64,000 nucleotides of DNA. Origin: Phallusia mammillata (Eukaryota; Chordata; Ascidiacea; Phlebobranchia; Ascidiidae). The translations under genes and the position numbers were made by a program. This document shows positions 41,883-52,549 of this stretch, piece after piece. The stretch is from contig QLIY01000031.1 in NCBI GenBank assembly GCA_003260075.1, positions 173,652 to 237,651 on the forward strand, read 5' to 3'. Each line of letters starts with the position of its first letter. The first letter of the stretch is position 1. The notes below the pieces were generated by a model. It did no database searches. It was given only the letters and a program-made list of their open reading frames with translations, and was not told the origin of the DNA.

Positions 41883-43153
41883 CTAATGCCTAATGAACTG
41901 TTCCTGTTTGTGTGTGTTCAATACATCCGGGTAAAGATTCACAAGTTTCATAAGAGCTGTTGCATCTCCTTCGGCGGTATGCGAAAGTGGCACCCTCTCA
42001 CCGAAATAACGGAAGTACAAATTTGCCAATCCTCGTGGTTTTTGTATGTGAGGCATTTTTCTGAAACCGAGTAAAGCATCGTAGCACATGATGTTTGAAA
42101 TCAGGCTTTTCTGGACCCAAAACTCATGCAAGTGTTTCCGCAAGATGTTAAAATCGAATGATTTTCCATTGTGGGCGATAAGGCAAACTGGTTCTGAGAA
42201 TCGACACAGAAACTGGCAAACTGCTGTCGCAACTTCGTGGTTGAAAGGTTTCTTCTTGCTTCTGGTTATAATTGAGCGGGTTAATTTTGTCATCGAAGCA
42301 GCAACTAGATCAATCTCAACTGTGGGATCGATAACCAGAGTCAACATGTCACAATCTGTTGGAACCACTTCCTTTGGTTGTGAAAGTAGTTGTTTCGTAC
42401 TGCCATCATACAAAGCTCAGTTATCTTTCTAATGCTTAAATCTGTTGTCTCCAAGTCGAGAAATACCAAAGTTTCGTCCAAGACGTTTTGTGACTCAAAA
42501 GACTCATGCTCTATTTTGTAAATTGCATCACACATCAGATTGGAGAACTTCTTAGGTGCCAATGATTGTAAATACGAGGTTTTGTGTTTAATAATCCAGT
42601 CTAGAAGTGAATTGTCGACATCATTTATACAATTATTTAAGTCTATGCCTGACATTTTAATTTGCTGTTTAGGATCTGGTTCTCTTATATCACCATAAGC
42701 TGTATGAACAACTGAATAAAAGACATCTTGTGAAAGATCCACATTCCATATCGCAAGGTTCAATTTCAACACTTCAAGGTGGTTGATTTTGTCATCTTCG
42801 ACTAACAAGCACACAGGTGTAGCTTGTAGGTTAATGAATCCAGCAATTTGATCTGTAGCATTCTTATCAATAGGCCTAGTCGTAAAATCCAGCCTTAGCT
42901 TGTCAATGACTCTAACTTTTTCCTTTGCTTTCACCTCTTTGACGTGCAAGGAAAGAAAAGTTACTTTCTCAAGCTTATTAAAGGTTACTTGTGCCGTGAA
43001 AAGCACTAATGAAGCGGGTCTTGGTCTTGTCTTCAGTTTTGTGTTTTCTTCGCTGACCGCCAACGACAAAGATCCATCTATTTCAGTTTTTAGTTCCTTA
43101 TCCTTTACTTCGCCATTGCTGTCAAACGCTGTTTCAAAATTTCGTTTTGACAT
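41883..43153 (-). pseudogene. TREX-type DEDDh exonuclease, frameshifted copy with intact motifs
   Basis: Homologue of TREX 3'-5' DNA exonucleases, which degrade cytosolic or damaged DNA. The first ATG is at 43153 (MSKRNFETAF); no in-frame ATG lies farther upstream in the open frame. The first frame runs to about 42400 and ends in the ITELCMMAV stretch. The homology continues in another frame (KQLLSQPKEVVPTDCDM) to the stop at 41883. Relative to the neighbouring paralogue, one base is missing at the switch. Motifs: ExoI FLDLETTDL at residues 231-239; ExoII IAHNGKSFDFNIL and ExoIII SHTAEGD, both in the second frame. All DEDDh residues are present. The first 200 residues resemble a second, worn TREX fold. 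A sequencing error or a recent null allele are both possible; there are no intron signals at the switch. Confidence 0.75.
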
Positions 43154-44095
43154 TTTAAATGCCTTAACTACAGGCAAAATGGTCGGTTGCTCGCTTAAAC
43201 CAACAGTGACTGCTCAACCACGCATATTTGCTTTTCTTGGACTTTGCCCTCGCACATCATGCGAGAAACAGTTTACCCAGAAGGGAAATACCCTAGCAGA
43301 CATGTTGTAAAATATTAACTACATCACCAACAGACATAAGCAGGTGTCGACCACAAATGACGAAAACAAACACACTGACGTCATACTTTGTTGTCTTATT
43401 GTTTGTCGCAAAGTTTCTGAATGCTATAGACTTATACACAATGATTCCGGTTCCAAATTCTCACTGCTTTTTGAGTTATGTCGAGCCATACAAATATTGT
43501 GTTTTTGTAATAATATGACATGGCCTACCGCAAACACTGTTGATTTCCCATGCCTAGCTTTCTACTCTAAGGGATGTACACTAAATAAAAATAATTTATT
43601 GGACTTAAAAATTGATGGTAATAGGAATTTTATGCAAAACATTTTTGGAAGATTTTTTGGGTCACAGACACTGGTCATTTATTGCGCTACTAGAAAGAAT
43701 GATTCAGGAACATTTGCTTGACGTAGTTAGCAAAAAACATGACGTCAGGTTGCATTGCGTCGCCAAACCACACGATTGGGAAATGACGTTTATTGAGTTA
43801 TGTTAGACTGTGATAGCAATGCTTAGAAACCAGCGTTGACGCTTCTTAAAACCATAAATTTTCCTATGAGGATTTTATAACGTGAGAGAATAGTTTCAAT
43901 CCTAATGTTCTAGGGGTTTTGCTATTGTTTCAGTAATGATTAAAACAAAACATAATTTGTGCATTTATTTCAACAACAAACTTGCCGTGTAAATTAACAT
44001 ACTTTAACATTGAGCTATTTTAAGCAACAACATAATGCTTGAAGTATTTACACTACTTATAAGATACAAGATTGAAAAAAAACTACTAGTAGGGC
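43154..44095. other. Spacer between the two exonuclease copies
   Basis: This spacer of about 0.9 kb is between two same-strand single-exon genes and should contain the promoter of the downstream copy. No coding signal, transposon ends or RNA gene were recognised. Confidence 0.4.
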
Positions 44096-45241
44096 CTACA
44101 CATTTCTGGGGCTGGCGTTATACAAAGGGATTTTTTTCGACGTAGTAACAATCTCTGGGACACAATTTACGATTTCTATCAAACGAAACACGTCGAACTT
44201 TGCAGTGCCGTCGTCCAAAAACGGTCCATCATTGAAAAAGCGCCGGTGCAATGCTTTCAAAGTTCTGGGTTCTAAAAATCCTTGCTTGCAGAATGCGTTG
44301 TGAGCATCCAAGGTCGAAATGCCTTCGATTCTTGTCCAAATTGATGCATACTCCTTCAAATGTTCTCTTAAAAGATCAAAATCGTACAGATTTCCTGCAT
44401 GAGCTACCAGGCAGCAAGTGGGATAACGCAATAGGAAATCCCTAATTAAAGAAGCAGTTGCAAAGTCAAACGACTGTTTTGCACTTCGACTTATTTGAAC
44501 TTGCGTAAGTTTCGACCTTTTTGCAGCTTCTTCGTTAATCTCGGCTTGTGGGTTTACAACAAGATTCAAAATGTCGCAATCTGGTGGAATTGTACCTTTT
44601 TCGGCTGACAGAAGTTGTTTCTGTGATATTGAGACCATACAAATTTCAGTAATTCTTCTTGTTTGTAGGCCTGATGCTTCAGAATGCAAAAATACTAATC
44701 TATCGTACTTGTTCCCATCAAGATGTGGGCAAAGTGATGGAATATACGAAGCACCAGTAACTTCACTAAACCTTTGAACTGTAAGATTTTGTACAAAGTG
44801 TTGAAAATTGCGTTGGACCCATTGCAAAGACAATTTGTTGAAGTCTGTTTGCGGTGACAACTTGTCAGTTAAAAGCATGTCTCCATCTTCGCTGTCTAGC
44901 CTTTCTAAGTTTATATTAAAACTGGCCATAAGCAGATCATCAGGTAGATTTTGCTCCAAAGAGTCCAGAGTGCCTTTAAGAAACTTCAACGAGGTTTCAG
45001 TTTCATCACCAACGATCAAAATAACAGTCGGAAGGGCTTGTAATTTTACAAATCTAGTTATCTGTGTGGTCGCTTCCTTGTCAAAAGCCCTTGACTTGAA
45101 TACCAACTTCAACTGGTCAATAATTCTAGGTTCTGCTTCGAACTTTAATTCGTCAACGTGAACCGCCTGCAAGTCGATGGCCGCAACCCTGTTACTGTTC
45201 CATGTTATCTGGGTAAAAATCAACGAACTGAACGTGGCCAT
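44096..45241 (-). CDS. TREX-like exonuclease homologue, 381 aa, probable pseudoenzyme
   Basis: Single-exon open frame starting with ATG at 45241. The C-terminal half (about residues 181-360) aligns with TREX DEDDh exonucleases. ExoI is FLHSEASGL, so the first Asp is His186 while Glu188 stays. ExoII is VAHAGNLYDFDLL with Asp287 kept. In ExoIII the catalytic His is Gly345 and Asp350 stays. Two of five catalytic residues are therefore changed, and nuclease activity is unlikely. The N-terminal half shows the TREX spacing again: IIDQLKLVFKS, then ATTQITRF, then PTVILIVGDETETSLKFL, then DSEDGD. I read this as a degenerate first exonuclease fold. The paralogue is downstream on the same strand. A role in DNA binding without cleavage is only a guess. 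Confidence 0.75.
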   Translation of the reverse strand: MATFSSLIFTQITWNSNRVAAIDLQAVHVDELKFEAEPRIIDQLKLVFKSRAFDKEATTQITRFVKLQALPTVILIVGDETETSLKFLKGTLDSLEQNLPDDLLMASFNINLERLDSEDGDMLLTDKLSPQTDFNKLSLQWVQRNFQHFVQNLTVQRFSEVTGASYIPSLCPHLDGNKYDRLVFLHSEASGLQTRRITEICMVSISQKQLLSAEKGTIPPDCDILNLVVNPQAEINEEAAKRSKLTQVQISRSAKQSFDFATASLIRDFLLRYPTCCLVAHAGNLYDFDLLREHLKEYASIWTRIEGISTLDAHNAFCKQGFLEPRTLKALHRRFFNDGPFLDDGTAKFDVFRLIEIVNCVPEIVTTSKKIPLYNASPRNV

Positions 45242-45799
45242 GTTCAGGCAAGTGACAACCTAACTGAGTGAACGAATCTCATATAGTACGACTAATTGTT
45301 TCTTTGTGTCTCAAACCCAAGCAAAACAAAGTCATACGTAACACAATGGCGTAGGCGAGGAGAAACCAATTACACTTTAGGGAATTTCCCATATGTCACG
45401 CTGTCTGACAAACCACCATTGTTGCGTCACAAACCACGTCGACGTATATTGATCTGTGGAAGCCGTTTGTTTACAACTAAGTTCGCTTTTCCTGTTTCAA
45501 ACTTACATTATTATAAAATCGCTCATTACACCAGGGGCGGCTCGTGCGAGGGGAATGAGGAGCTGCAGCACCCCTTATATGTTTACTTGACATTCCTATT
45601 CCAAATTGTTATACAAAACAATCCATACATATAGTTTTTATGTTTGATCAGTGTATATTAAGAATAATTTGTATGGCATTAATCGGCATTTTAATAAAAT
45701 GAAAATAATAATAATAATAAGTTATCTATGGTGGAGCTGCAGCTTCAGTTTCATGACGTTTTGCGGTTGTGCGCATGCGCACTTGGAAAAGCTGAATGC

Positions 45800-46005
45800 C
45801 GGGGTGGAACTACTAACACTGGAACTCAGCTGACGCCCGGTTTGGTAGGTGGCGCAACAGAGCATAAGCGTTTATGGTGCTGACTCAGCAATCATTTTTA
45901 CCATAAACCCAAATTGTTGAGTCAGCACCATAAACGCTTATGCTCTGTTGCGCCACCTACCAAACCGGGCGTCAGCTGAGCTCCAGTGTTAGTAGTTCCA
46001 CCCCG
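45800..46005. repeat. Near-perfect inverted repeat, 93-bp arms, 20-bp loop
   Basis: The left arm (45800-45892) is the reverse complement of the right arm (45913-46005) with about two mismatches. The arms start CGGGGTGGAACTACTAACAC, and the spacer is 20 bp. Such a foldback could be a terminal structure of a transposon, a recently formed palindrome, or a hairpin RNA source. No small-RNA gene family is recognised. Confidence 0.9.
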
Positions 46006-46800
46006 CTATCAATTATCATGCCCAAACTATAACTTTATGATTCGCTTTGGTTGTAAAAAGGAAGCAAAAGATTTAATCATATGGTTTAAATTTAAGTGAG
46101 AGTGTTGTAAATTTTAAAGCTTGAAGAAGTTTTGCACTTAAAAAAAGCAATTATAAGCTATTTGCCAGCAAATAAAGCAGCAAGTATAGCAGTTACGAAA
46201 TTGATAGACAATTAATAGTCTGTACACAAAAATTCAAAGAAAAGATGTTTAAACTAACAAGTTCTGACACAAATGTAATGTGGTTGTTAAATTTGTCAGT
46301 TACGATACCAATAAGAAGCTGTATGGCTAGTTTTTTGTGTGTGGCAATAATCTGTGAAGTGTCATAGAATATGTTGAAAACGCATACGGTGACTATAAGT
46401 TACTTAAATAAAACATGACCATTCTTTTAATGTTCTTTTAATCTAACAGAAATACTTCGACCGTTTTCGACTCATTTATATATATTTTTTCTATTACTTT
46501 TTTTCTTATTATTTTTCTATATTCTTCTTGTGTTTTACGGATTTTTGACCCCCAAATATCGAAAAAACGGAAAGGCTATAGTCTTATCCGGTTCCGACCG
46601 TAAAGGCGTTGATGTATATACAATTCACTATCCACTTCTTATACGTAACAATAACGCATGAAACAAGCACTCCGCGCGGAGTTTTTAAACAAGTTCGAAT
46701 TCAAATAACAAAACGGAATTGAAGCATCGATCCATTGCTGTTTGACCAAGGTCTCATCATTGCAGCTTGGAACAAGTCATTATAGCCGTATCGGTTAGTA

Positions 46801-47078
46801 CAGGGGTCGGCAAGCTATTAAGCGACGCGTGCCAATTTACTTGTTATTTCCATGCGTGCCAACATTTTTCTGAGTAATAGTGGTTTGTGCCATTTGATAT
46901 CAATTTTAAGGAGAGAGCAGGGCGTTTAGTGCATGTAGACTGGATTTTATGAGAATGACATGATACGAAACTAAAAACAAGCCGTGTGACATGTTAAATT
47001 AGTACTTTACTATGAACACGCAAATTGTTTGGCTTGCCAACAAAGATCACCTCGCCTGCCAACCTTTGCCGACCCCTG
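46801..47078. mobile_element. Non-autonomous hAT element, 278 bp
   Basis: The ends are CAGGGGTCGGCAAGC and TTTGCCGACCCCTG, with GCGTGCCAA-type blocks just inside. The target duplication is GGTTAGTA at 46793-46800 and GGTTAGTG at 47079-47086 (7 of 8). There is no coding capacity. Confidence 0.8.
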
Positions 47079-47848
47079 GGTTAGTGTATCCATCTTGGGG
47101 TACTACCTTTTGTTAGGAGTATAGCAGAGAAAAAAGAAAATGTTGGCTTAAGCTTATTCAATGTCCATGCAAGGATTGTTGCTGGCTATTTTGTGATATT
47201 GTTTCGTAGTATTATCTTGCCGTAGCTGAATTCGTTGTTGTTGACTGTTGTATATAATGTTCACATCTGCCTGAAGCTAAAAATGCGGACGACCATCAGG
47301 AGACACTATAGCTTTGTGCCTGAACATAAACCAAACTATTTTTCTTAAACATGTATATGCTATTAATTTTATTTAAACCTGACTTATGCTGCAGTCAAAC
47401 GTTTAATCTTCACATTAAAAAAATGTCGTACCAACTAATCGAACACGTTGCCCCGTTTAAAATGTTACCAGTGATGTTAATTTGCTGTTTTTTTAATTGG
47501 AGCCAATGTTGGGAGTTTTGTAATTAAATACAGATGAATGGATCTAAAACATCACAGTTACGATGCGTAAAGCATACAGTTGAGAAGCAAAGTGTCGCTG
47601 TTACTATGAACTTATGCATTATCATTCAAAATCCCGAAATGAATATGTTGCAAGGGCAGAATTATTAGCATCGCTAAACTTTCCACACATCGCGCCGTGG
47701 TTAAAACTAAATTTGCGTGATTGTAGTTGTTTGCCGCTGTGTTGGTGTGTGTGTGCCTGTATTCTCGTGTAAAACAGCAATAGCGCCAGAGTCAGAACGG
47801 GCGTGTACAGTTAAAAGTGTGTGCGTAACAAGAGGTGGAAATAGATCA

Positions 47849-48160
47849 TGACGTCAGGAATCTACGTCAAAGTGACGATGCCCCAGTCCTGTAGGACGTC
47901 GTCATCGTTTAGAGGCTGACTAATTAAACCGGTTCACCCCAGAATGGAACCCAGCATGACGTCACGTCGTTTGCGTCAGTGCGGCGAATAAAGTTGCGAA
48001 GGCAATATTGACATCTGACGTGAAAGTTGTGACGTCATCGTCTTGGGGGTAAATGAATCATTTGCACAACCGAGCAAGACGTCACCGTGACGTAGGAAAT
48101 GCGATGGCGAGATCATGTTATGCTTCAGGTGACATCATCTGACGGAATGCAATGACGTCA
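47849..48160. promoter_or_regulatory. Cluster of CRE/ATF-like TGACGTCA sites
   Basis: Four perfect TGACGTCA palindromes occur at 47849, 47957, 48030 and 48153, with a near match AGACGTCA at 48077, all within 312 bp. CREB/ATF-type bZIP proteins bind this octamer. The rightmost site falls inside the candidate exon 48233-48118. Several other ACGTCA or TGACG half sites lie between them. Confidence 0.5.
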
Positions 48161-48233
48161 TTGACGATTAAATCAGTGGGAACTCCCACGTTGATGGCAG
48201 CTGCGTTGAATGCCAGGGAAGTGGGGACGACCT
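48118..48233 (-). CDS. Candidate 3'-terminal coding exon, unknown protein
   Basis: Minus-strand acceptor TTTTCTATTTCAG precedes a frame that begins VVPTSLAFNAAAINVG and runs 37 residues to a TAA at 48120-48118. Codon use is GC-richer than the flanks, and the amino-acid mix looks protein-like. The incoming phase needs one base from the previous exon, which matches the donor of the candidate exon ending at 50975. No family is recognised and no connecting exon is certain. Confidence 0.35.
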
Positions 48234-50974
48234 CTGAAATAGAAAAAAAAATCGGTTAAGTTTAAACTCAACAAACATAACTTGTCAAATATGATCACAA
48301 CACCTTAAGTCATCCAATTAAATCCATAGGTTTTAAATACAACGTTTATTGATAATTGAAGTAAACTTTATTACCGTTTTTTCTTAACGGTTAAAAATTA
48401 GCAATCATCGCCGTCGAAAAGAAAGTTTATTTTCATCGCCGTGCAAAAAGAAAGTTTATTTTCCACAAATTGAATTCTAGTTTCTGCAACATCTACAAAA
48501 CGGAAGGTAATTACAAATCCCTACTCTGAAAAACAAAACAAGTTTCAAATTCCTAAAACCTAAATAACAAAACAAATTGTTATCAATTGAATTATTTCAA
48601 AATGCCTTTGGAATCTGAAAAACAAAATTATTTGTTAACCGTGCGAAAAATAATAATAAATCTGAAAAACAAACAGAAGATTAAACCTGCAAAAATAGAA
48701 AAGTGATTCCCATAGAAAAAAACACCAAGGTTAATAGAAACACAATAATCAAAAATACCTGAAACTCGTCAATTGCAAGGCAAGTTTTTTGGTTTTGCAT
48801 GTTTTTTTATGTTTGTCATCTTGCAATTTTTGAATAATACAATACTTTCCCAAAAATCCTGAAAAACAAAAACAAGATGAATTTTCCACAATAAACTAGA
48901 TCAATAACATGAATCTTACAATTTAGCAACTTGATGTGGAATTGGACAATAGCAAAACTTGACTTCTGTCATATCTAACTTTTCGTATTCTAACACTTGA
49001 TGGCGGTTCGCATGGTTAGAGCGAGCGACGGGTGAAACGTAAACAATACACATCATGAAGAACCTGCCTGAGGTGAAAAGGTACACACACACCCCAAGAA
49101 CTGGTCTACTTAAAAAGAAATGAAAGGATAGAAAAAAGTGGACTCCGCACACAGTTTTGTTGATGAAAGAGGGAAAACGTCAGATAATGAAACACTTTCG
49201 GTTATAGGTTATAAAAGTTTAGTGGCAGAGTCGTTCATATCGGTACGAATCAGTTGTTCGTCTGCTTCGTTAGAGAAGTTTCTGAAAAAAAAACGTTGGA
49301 ACCGCCATCGTCCCTGTGCAACCGATGTAAAAGTACACAAGCTAACCTGAACTACCTGCCCTGCATACAACCGCCGCAAATTAAGCTAGAAAAGTAGAAG
49401 GTGAGTCTGTCGTGTTTTACAACCACCCAAATGTCTGCCCCATATTGACTAGGTGGTCGGGTCAAGCAAGAATAAGGAACTGAATTAAGTGATAAGTAAG
49501 TTAGCCTAAATCCACAAATAAAAAAATGGGTTTAACCAGAAAAATGGGAAAGGGCATTTGATTCAGCGAAATATTTAGCACAAAAATTATATTGCGATTA
49601 ACAGGAGTTATTACATCACATGCTTGATATCCAATACGCGGCTTCTTTTTAGGAAAGTAAACCTTGAGTCGAATGTACAAGCATGGATAAAACAAGCTGG
49701 TCAAAACCCGATAAAAAATCCACAACAACCCTAATTTTACAGTTAGCATAGGCGCTTTTTTTAAAAAAAAGGGACAGTGACGTTTTAAGGCGTATAACTC
49801 AACAACATCACGTCACTTCCCTGCCCTCAGAGTCCCCCGGCAATGACCCAAATGTTTTACGCAAACGCAGGGCTGGGGAAAAAATACAGTTCGCGCCCTA
49901 CCAGGGTGGATCACGAAACTTTTCGGGCTATATGCAAAGCCGGTCCCCTCTGGTCCACGAGCCTGGACCTTCATTGGAAATAGCGTGTTTCTATGCGCAC
50001 CTTATTTTAGCTATAACCATTTAGCAACGCGCCACACCTAAGTAGAAATCGATCTAAGCTAGAGTCCCTACGTGGCGCGCGAATCCCAAACGTACCCCAC
50101 CTATGTTAACTATATACTACCCTTAGTTAACGAGTGCTACTCATAGTTCTAGCCCTAGCGCCAACTTGCTGACAAAGTAGCACTCCTAGCGACTTGGACC
50201 ATTCTTTGACCGAGAAAGACTTCCTCTAAGGATCCTTCTCAGACAAGGAAGTCCTAACAGTTCCGCATTCCCGGTTGACCCACGATAGACTCATATGTTT
50301 ACATACAAGTAAAATATTTGAAGTTGTATGACGAAAGTTGAAGAGATCGTGGAGCAGGTGAACATCTGAATCTGCAAATAACATTACACATTAAGTAACA
50401 CGTAACAGACTGGTCTTTGCCAGTTGTAAATTTAAACCAATAAGGCTGAAACTACAAAACGCGCGTTGCAGATTTCACAAGCCACGCCGATTTTTAAACA
50501 CGCGCCTGCGTGTGTGACGTCACAATGCCTAAAGCGCGATGCGTTGCAACGGCCTCGTTGCAGTGAATTGTTTGTCATGGCTTCAAATAGTTGCTGTTAA
50601 CTTTGTTATGCCAGCATAAGAATAAAATTGCATTTTAAATAAACTTATTATCTATAGGTCCATCACTAAGTTTACTGCAACTGATATGCAGAGATAACCT
50701 ATTAACAAAATTAAAAACTTTTTAATGTTACAATTTGCCTTCAAATGACAGTTAACTTGAGTTTGTATAGTAAACCTCTACTTTTATTCAGTGTTAACCT
50801 ACAAGCCATTTCATAATTAATAAATACGAAGATGAAATGCTTAAGATTTGGTTCAAATGTCCGCATACGATAAAAAAATTGTTAAAGTATTTATGTAGCA
50901 TAATTCACTATAATGTAGCATAGTCGTGTATTTACTGTAATGTAGCATGGTTAAAGACAAGAAATTGGATTTAC
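48234..50974. other. Possible intron or intergenic DNA with short repeats
   Basis: A 28/29-bp tandem duplication lies at 48406-48462 (unit starts CATCGCCGT). The 12-mer CTGAAAAACAAA recurs at 48526, 48615, 48662 and 48859. A GC-richer block at 49800-50290 is unassigned. A possible minus-strand exon begins at 50372 after TTATTTGCAG (SDVHLLHDLFNF), but its donor is unclear. Confidence 0.4.
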
Positions 50975-51092
50975 CTTGTAACTTCTCGATGTTTCCACCT
51001 CCGCACGCCGCAAACACCACGAGACAAATAACTTTGACTGGAATGACTTTAGCACACCAAAAAAACCGCTGAGCGCTGATTGGCTGCGGCAA
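50975..51092 (-). CDS. Candidate signal-peptide-like exon, unknown small protein
   Basis: On the minus strand a frame encodes a hydrophobic run (VIPVKVICLVVFAACGGG) followed by NIEKLQ and a good donor, CAAG then GTAAAT. It resembles a signal-peptide exon, but no ATG precedes the hydrophobic run in frame. The start would have to lie in another exon, or the likeness is accidental. It ends in the phase expected by the exons at 50372 and 48233. Confidence 0.25.
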
Positions 51093-52549
51093 CTCAAGCG
51101 TGTCAAGTTTTGATGATGTGGTGTTGGAAAAAGGTTTAATTTTTTTTAATTTTTTTTGAAAAAGGAAACAATCTAAGTTTATGTAGATTTCACTTTAGGT
51201 TGAGTTTTAAAGTTCGTTTAATTGATCGGATATTAATACCGACATATAAACCACAGTTTTCAACATAAATTAATAATTCCTCAACATTCAGGCAGTCAAG
51301 AACCTTAAAAGTCTGACACCAATTTCTTGGGAAATAAATTGATTCTGAACATGTACGACATGACCTCTTTGACTTTTTAAACCGGCTTTGAAAACATTAC
51401 ATGTTCGCTTGCTTTTTCAACTTATAACTTATGTATGTTATATTTGCAACTTTGAGTGGAAACAAAACCAGCAGAATAAAATAACAATAACTTAATGGAA
51501 AACTATTAGACGCAGTCATGCGTTTCGCGGCGCAAATAGACGTAAATAAATGATGGCAAGAACATTTGCCAAAACGTTTCAGTAATAAAGCATCTCGGTT
51601 TTTTGTTTATTTGGGCTGTTATATTCGTCACCATACTTTTTAACAGATCCGTGTATAGTGTTTCAATCAGCATAATATTACAATTATGGATCCAGTAAAA
51701 AGATGCAATCTTGGCTGATTGCAATTGTCAACTAAATCTTGTGCTTTCGTTAATTCGATTGCTTTTGTCCTAAGTGTTTGCTTTTTGAGTTTCTAACCGG
51801 TTTACGCTTGCCCTTCCGACTCGAATCCGTTTTTTTTTTTTGTATTTGTAGTAACAATGTGTAAATAAAGAAAATTCCGGTTTTGAGTGGGTTTTCACCG
51901 AAATATTCCAGAATCAGATTCAAACTGGTTTTGACCGGTTTCCGGCTCCTGCCAAACTAAAGCGGTTAAAACAGGAATCAAAATCTCAAAATTTTGACAC
52001 GTTTTTTGTAAAAAACCTTTTCGGATTGTTTCAGTTTTAAAATGGTTTTCGTGCCTCTTTTTTGGTCTGGTCTGAATTAAACTAAAATGTTGCAGAAATT
52101 TGTTTCTTTTGATTTTTTATTGGATAAACCGTTAATGTACAAAACGAAACATGTTCGAACTTGACTTTTCAACGTACAAAAATACACAAGGAGAAAAAAA
52201 CAATGTAACAGAAAATAAACGTCAGTTCAAACGGTCTGACGTTGAAAAGCAACTTCTTTGAGAAAGACATACATGGAACTTAGTTGTTTACATAAACTTC
52301 GCACATTGCACTTATTAATGGTATGTTCATTGCTTTGTAGTACGCCAAAAAGCAGTGTGTGTTTCAAAACTGAAAATCACCTGGGGATGTTCGTTGCAGT
52401 GCACTTTGCCACACTAAAATGTTGAACCTGTACATTGTAATATATGCTCTTGAACGATTCACAGTTTTGCAAGATATTCACAATACTTTCGCCTTCGGCC
52501 AGATCAACTTTAGTCACATTTAGAGTCATATTTTGTCATGTTTAACACG
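51093..52549. other. Intergenic region upstream of the candidate small gene and 3' of the mosaic gene
   Basis: This is AT-rich DNA without a recognisable gene. It contains the 3' flank of the VWA mosaic gene. Imperfect TTTTTTTTAATT runs occur near 51140. No transposon ends were identified. Confidence 0.45.

Larger units (their letters stand above)
45242..48117. other. Gene-poor, repeat-containing region
   Basis: No convincing gene is present. A hAT-like left end CAGGGGCGGCTCGTGCG occurs near 45532 without a visible partner. The region also holds the inverted repeat at 45800-46005 and the element at 46801-47078. A pyrimidine-rich run near 46470-46560 followed by CCCCCAAATATCGAAAAAAC looks repeat-derived but is not assigned to a family. 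Confidence 0.5.

Noticed and set aside
42900..43310. 136-residue plus-strand open frame over the exonuclease copy
   Set aside because: Antisense to the conserved TREX-like frame; low-complexity Ser/Phe content reflects the opposite strand.
49501..49749. 82-residue hydrophobic open frame on the minus strand
   Set aside because: It has an ATG but no family resemblance, splice context or codon bias; such frames are expected by chance in AT-rich DNA.
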